This document shows positions 14,926 through 15,742 of a stretch of DNA of 15,742 nucleotides, piece by piece. This DNA is from CAYLLN01 sp040901775 (GTDB lineage: Bacteria > Planctomycetota > Planctomycetia > Pirellulales > Pirellulaceae), in NCBI GenBank assembly GCA_040901775.1, contig JBBDYF010000230.1:1-15742 (forward strand). Reading direction: 5' to 3'. The translations under genes were made by a program, and so were the position numbers. The notes beneath the pieces were generated by a model, which saw only the letters and a program-made list of their open reading frames with translations, searched no databases and was not told the origin of the DNA. Position 1 is the first letter of the stretch; every line of letters starts with the position of its first letter.

Positions 14926-15003
14926 GTTCCAAGTTCAAAGTTCAAAGTTAAGATGGAGCTTCTTCGCTTCCTGACTTGGAACCTGGAACCTGAAACTTTG
15001 AAC
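14926..15003. repeat. Two opposing arrays of degenerate heptanucleotides
   Basis: On the plus strand GTTCCAA, GTTCAAA, GTTCAAA, GTTAAGA lie head to tail (14926-14953). On the minus strand GTTCAAA, GTTTCAG, GTTCCAG, GTTCCAA run from 15003 down to 14976 with a weaker fifth unit to 14969. The arms can partly pair. The left array ends on the A of the ATG at 14953, and the right array lies inside the first 17 codons of the glycerate-kinase frame. Confidence 0.85.
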
Positions 15004-15742
15004 TCTTCTTCCCTGCGCTCCGACGCCTTGGCCATCTGGCAAGCCGGGGTCGATGCCGTCCGGAGCGACCTCCTGGTCGTCGAGAACGTGCGCACTCGCG
15101 GCGACAGTCTAGTCGTTGGCGACGAACGTCTGCCGCTGGCTTCGATCGGGCGGATTGTGGTGATCGGCGCGGGAAAGGCGGGCGCGGGAATGGCCGCGGG
15201 CCTCGAGCAGGCGCTCGGCCCACATGTCTTGGCGGAGAAACAGGTCGCCGGCTGGGTAAACGTTCCGGCCGATTGCGTGCGCACGTTGTTACGCATTCAC
15301 CTGCACGCGGCGCGGCCGGCGGGCGTCAACGAGCCGACGCCCGCCGGAGTCTTCGGGACCGAGCAGATTTTGGAACTGGTCGGCTCGCTCGGCCCGCGCG
15401 ATTTGTGTTTTTGCCTGATTTCGGGTGGCGGCTCGGCCTTGCTGCCGGCCCCGGTCGCGGGTGTGACGCTGGCCGACAAGCAAATGCTGACCCGGCACCT
15501 GAGCGGCGCGGGGGCGAACATTCAAGAGCTCAACACCGTCCGCAAGCAACTGAGCCGGATGGGGCAGGTACTCTGGGACGCGAACGTCAAGAGCGTCAAC
15601 GAGCGCTACCGCGAGACAGGCGGCGAGGAGCAGTACACGCATCTCAACGATCATCGGCACGGCGACCACGTCCAGCCCGTGCAGGTGCTCAAAGCCGTGC
15701 GGTGCCTTGAGTACCAGTCCAGTGAGTTCGCCGTCTGGGAGC
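14953..15742 (+). CDS. Glycerate 2-kinase (GckA/TtuD type, DUF4147) N-terminal part, joined in frame to unrelated sequence; C-terminus outside window
   Basis: Residues 20-202 match the N-terminal domain of type II glycerate kinases (often misnamed hydroxypyruvate reductase): ALAIWQAGVDAV, VVIGAGKAGAGMA (GAGKA 72-76), LISGGGSALLPAPV (156-169) and GANIQELNTVRKQLSR (187-202). These enzymes phosphorylate glycerate to 2-phosphoglycerate. In the family NTVRKxLS is followed by a KGGxLA-type block; here it is replaced, from M203 (codon 15559), by GQVLWDANVKSVNERY and then VLKAVRCLEYQSSEF, which I do not place in glycerate kinases and which resembles a phage-like hypothetical family (memory only). The frame stays open to the window edge. 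ATG 14953 lies in a heptamer repeat with no Shine-Dalgarno, so residues 1-18 may be repeat-derived; TTG 14998 is an alternative start. Confidence 0.75.
   Translation, partial: MELLRFLTWNLEPETLNSSSLRSDALAIWQAGVDAVRSDLLVVENVRTRGDSLVVGDERLPLASIGRIVVIGAGKAGAGMAAGLEQALGPHVLAEKQVAGWVNVPADCVRTLLRIHLHAARPAGVNEPTPAGVFGTEQILELVGSLGPRDLCFCLISGGGSALLPAPVAGVTLADKQMLTRHLSGAGANIQELNTVRKQLSRMGQVLWDANVKSVNERYRETGGEEQYTHLNDHRHGDHVQPVQVLKAVRCLEYQSSEFAVWE

Overview
The window is GC-rich bacterial DNA that most resembles a planctomycete (Pirellulales-like). This is inferred from protein style, since no rRNA or tRNA is present: an exported PhoPQ-activated-protein (PqaA) type hydrolase, a Gfo/Idh/MocA oxidoreductase, a soluble Ser/Thr kinase with a planctomycete-type N-terminus, a large exported beta-sandwich protein, and sparse Shine-Dalgarno sites. 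I find eleven protein-coding genes, two of them cut by the window ends, and no CRISPR, insertion sequence or RNA gene. Intergenic gaps are all under 300 bp.

Layout. 1-2004 (minus): a Gfo/Idh/MocA oxidoreductase followed by a membrane-anchored coiled-coil protein of the Wzz/GumC polysaccharide chain-length type, truncated at the left edge. 2137-2828 (plus): two small genes, a TPR protein and an unknown protein, ending at a convergent hairpin. 2887-5138 (minus): a PqaA-like secreted alpha/beta hydrolase whose stop overlaps a possible start of a KaiC/RAD55-like ATPase. 5332-9903 (plus): two consecutive exported amidohydrolase-family proteins. The first (1070 aa) has two amidohydrolase-like halves, of which only the second keeps the metal ligands. 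The second (432 aa) has also lost the HxH motif. 10005-11907 (minus): a 97-aa helical protein and, 109 bp downstream, a Ser/Thr kinase with a C-terminal degenerate receiver domain. 12205-14910 (plus): a 901-aa exported protein with beta-sandwich-like ends and a TIM-barrel-like centre, preceded by a 297-bp divergent spacer rich in inverted repeats. 14953-15742 (plus): the N-terminal part of a glycerate 2-kinase whose reading frame switches, near 15558, into unrelated-looking sequence.

The likely functional units are the amidohydrolase pair (perhaps an exported catalytic/pseudo-enzyme complex), the small protein plus kinase pair (cytoplasmic signalling), and the overlapping hydrolase/ATPase pair. 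Most worth a second look are the amidohydrolase set, the glycerate-kinase junction (natural fusion or assembly chimera), the pseudo-receiver kinase, and heptanucleotide repeats that run into two start codons.
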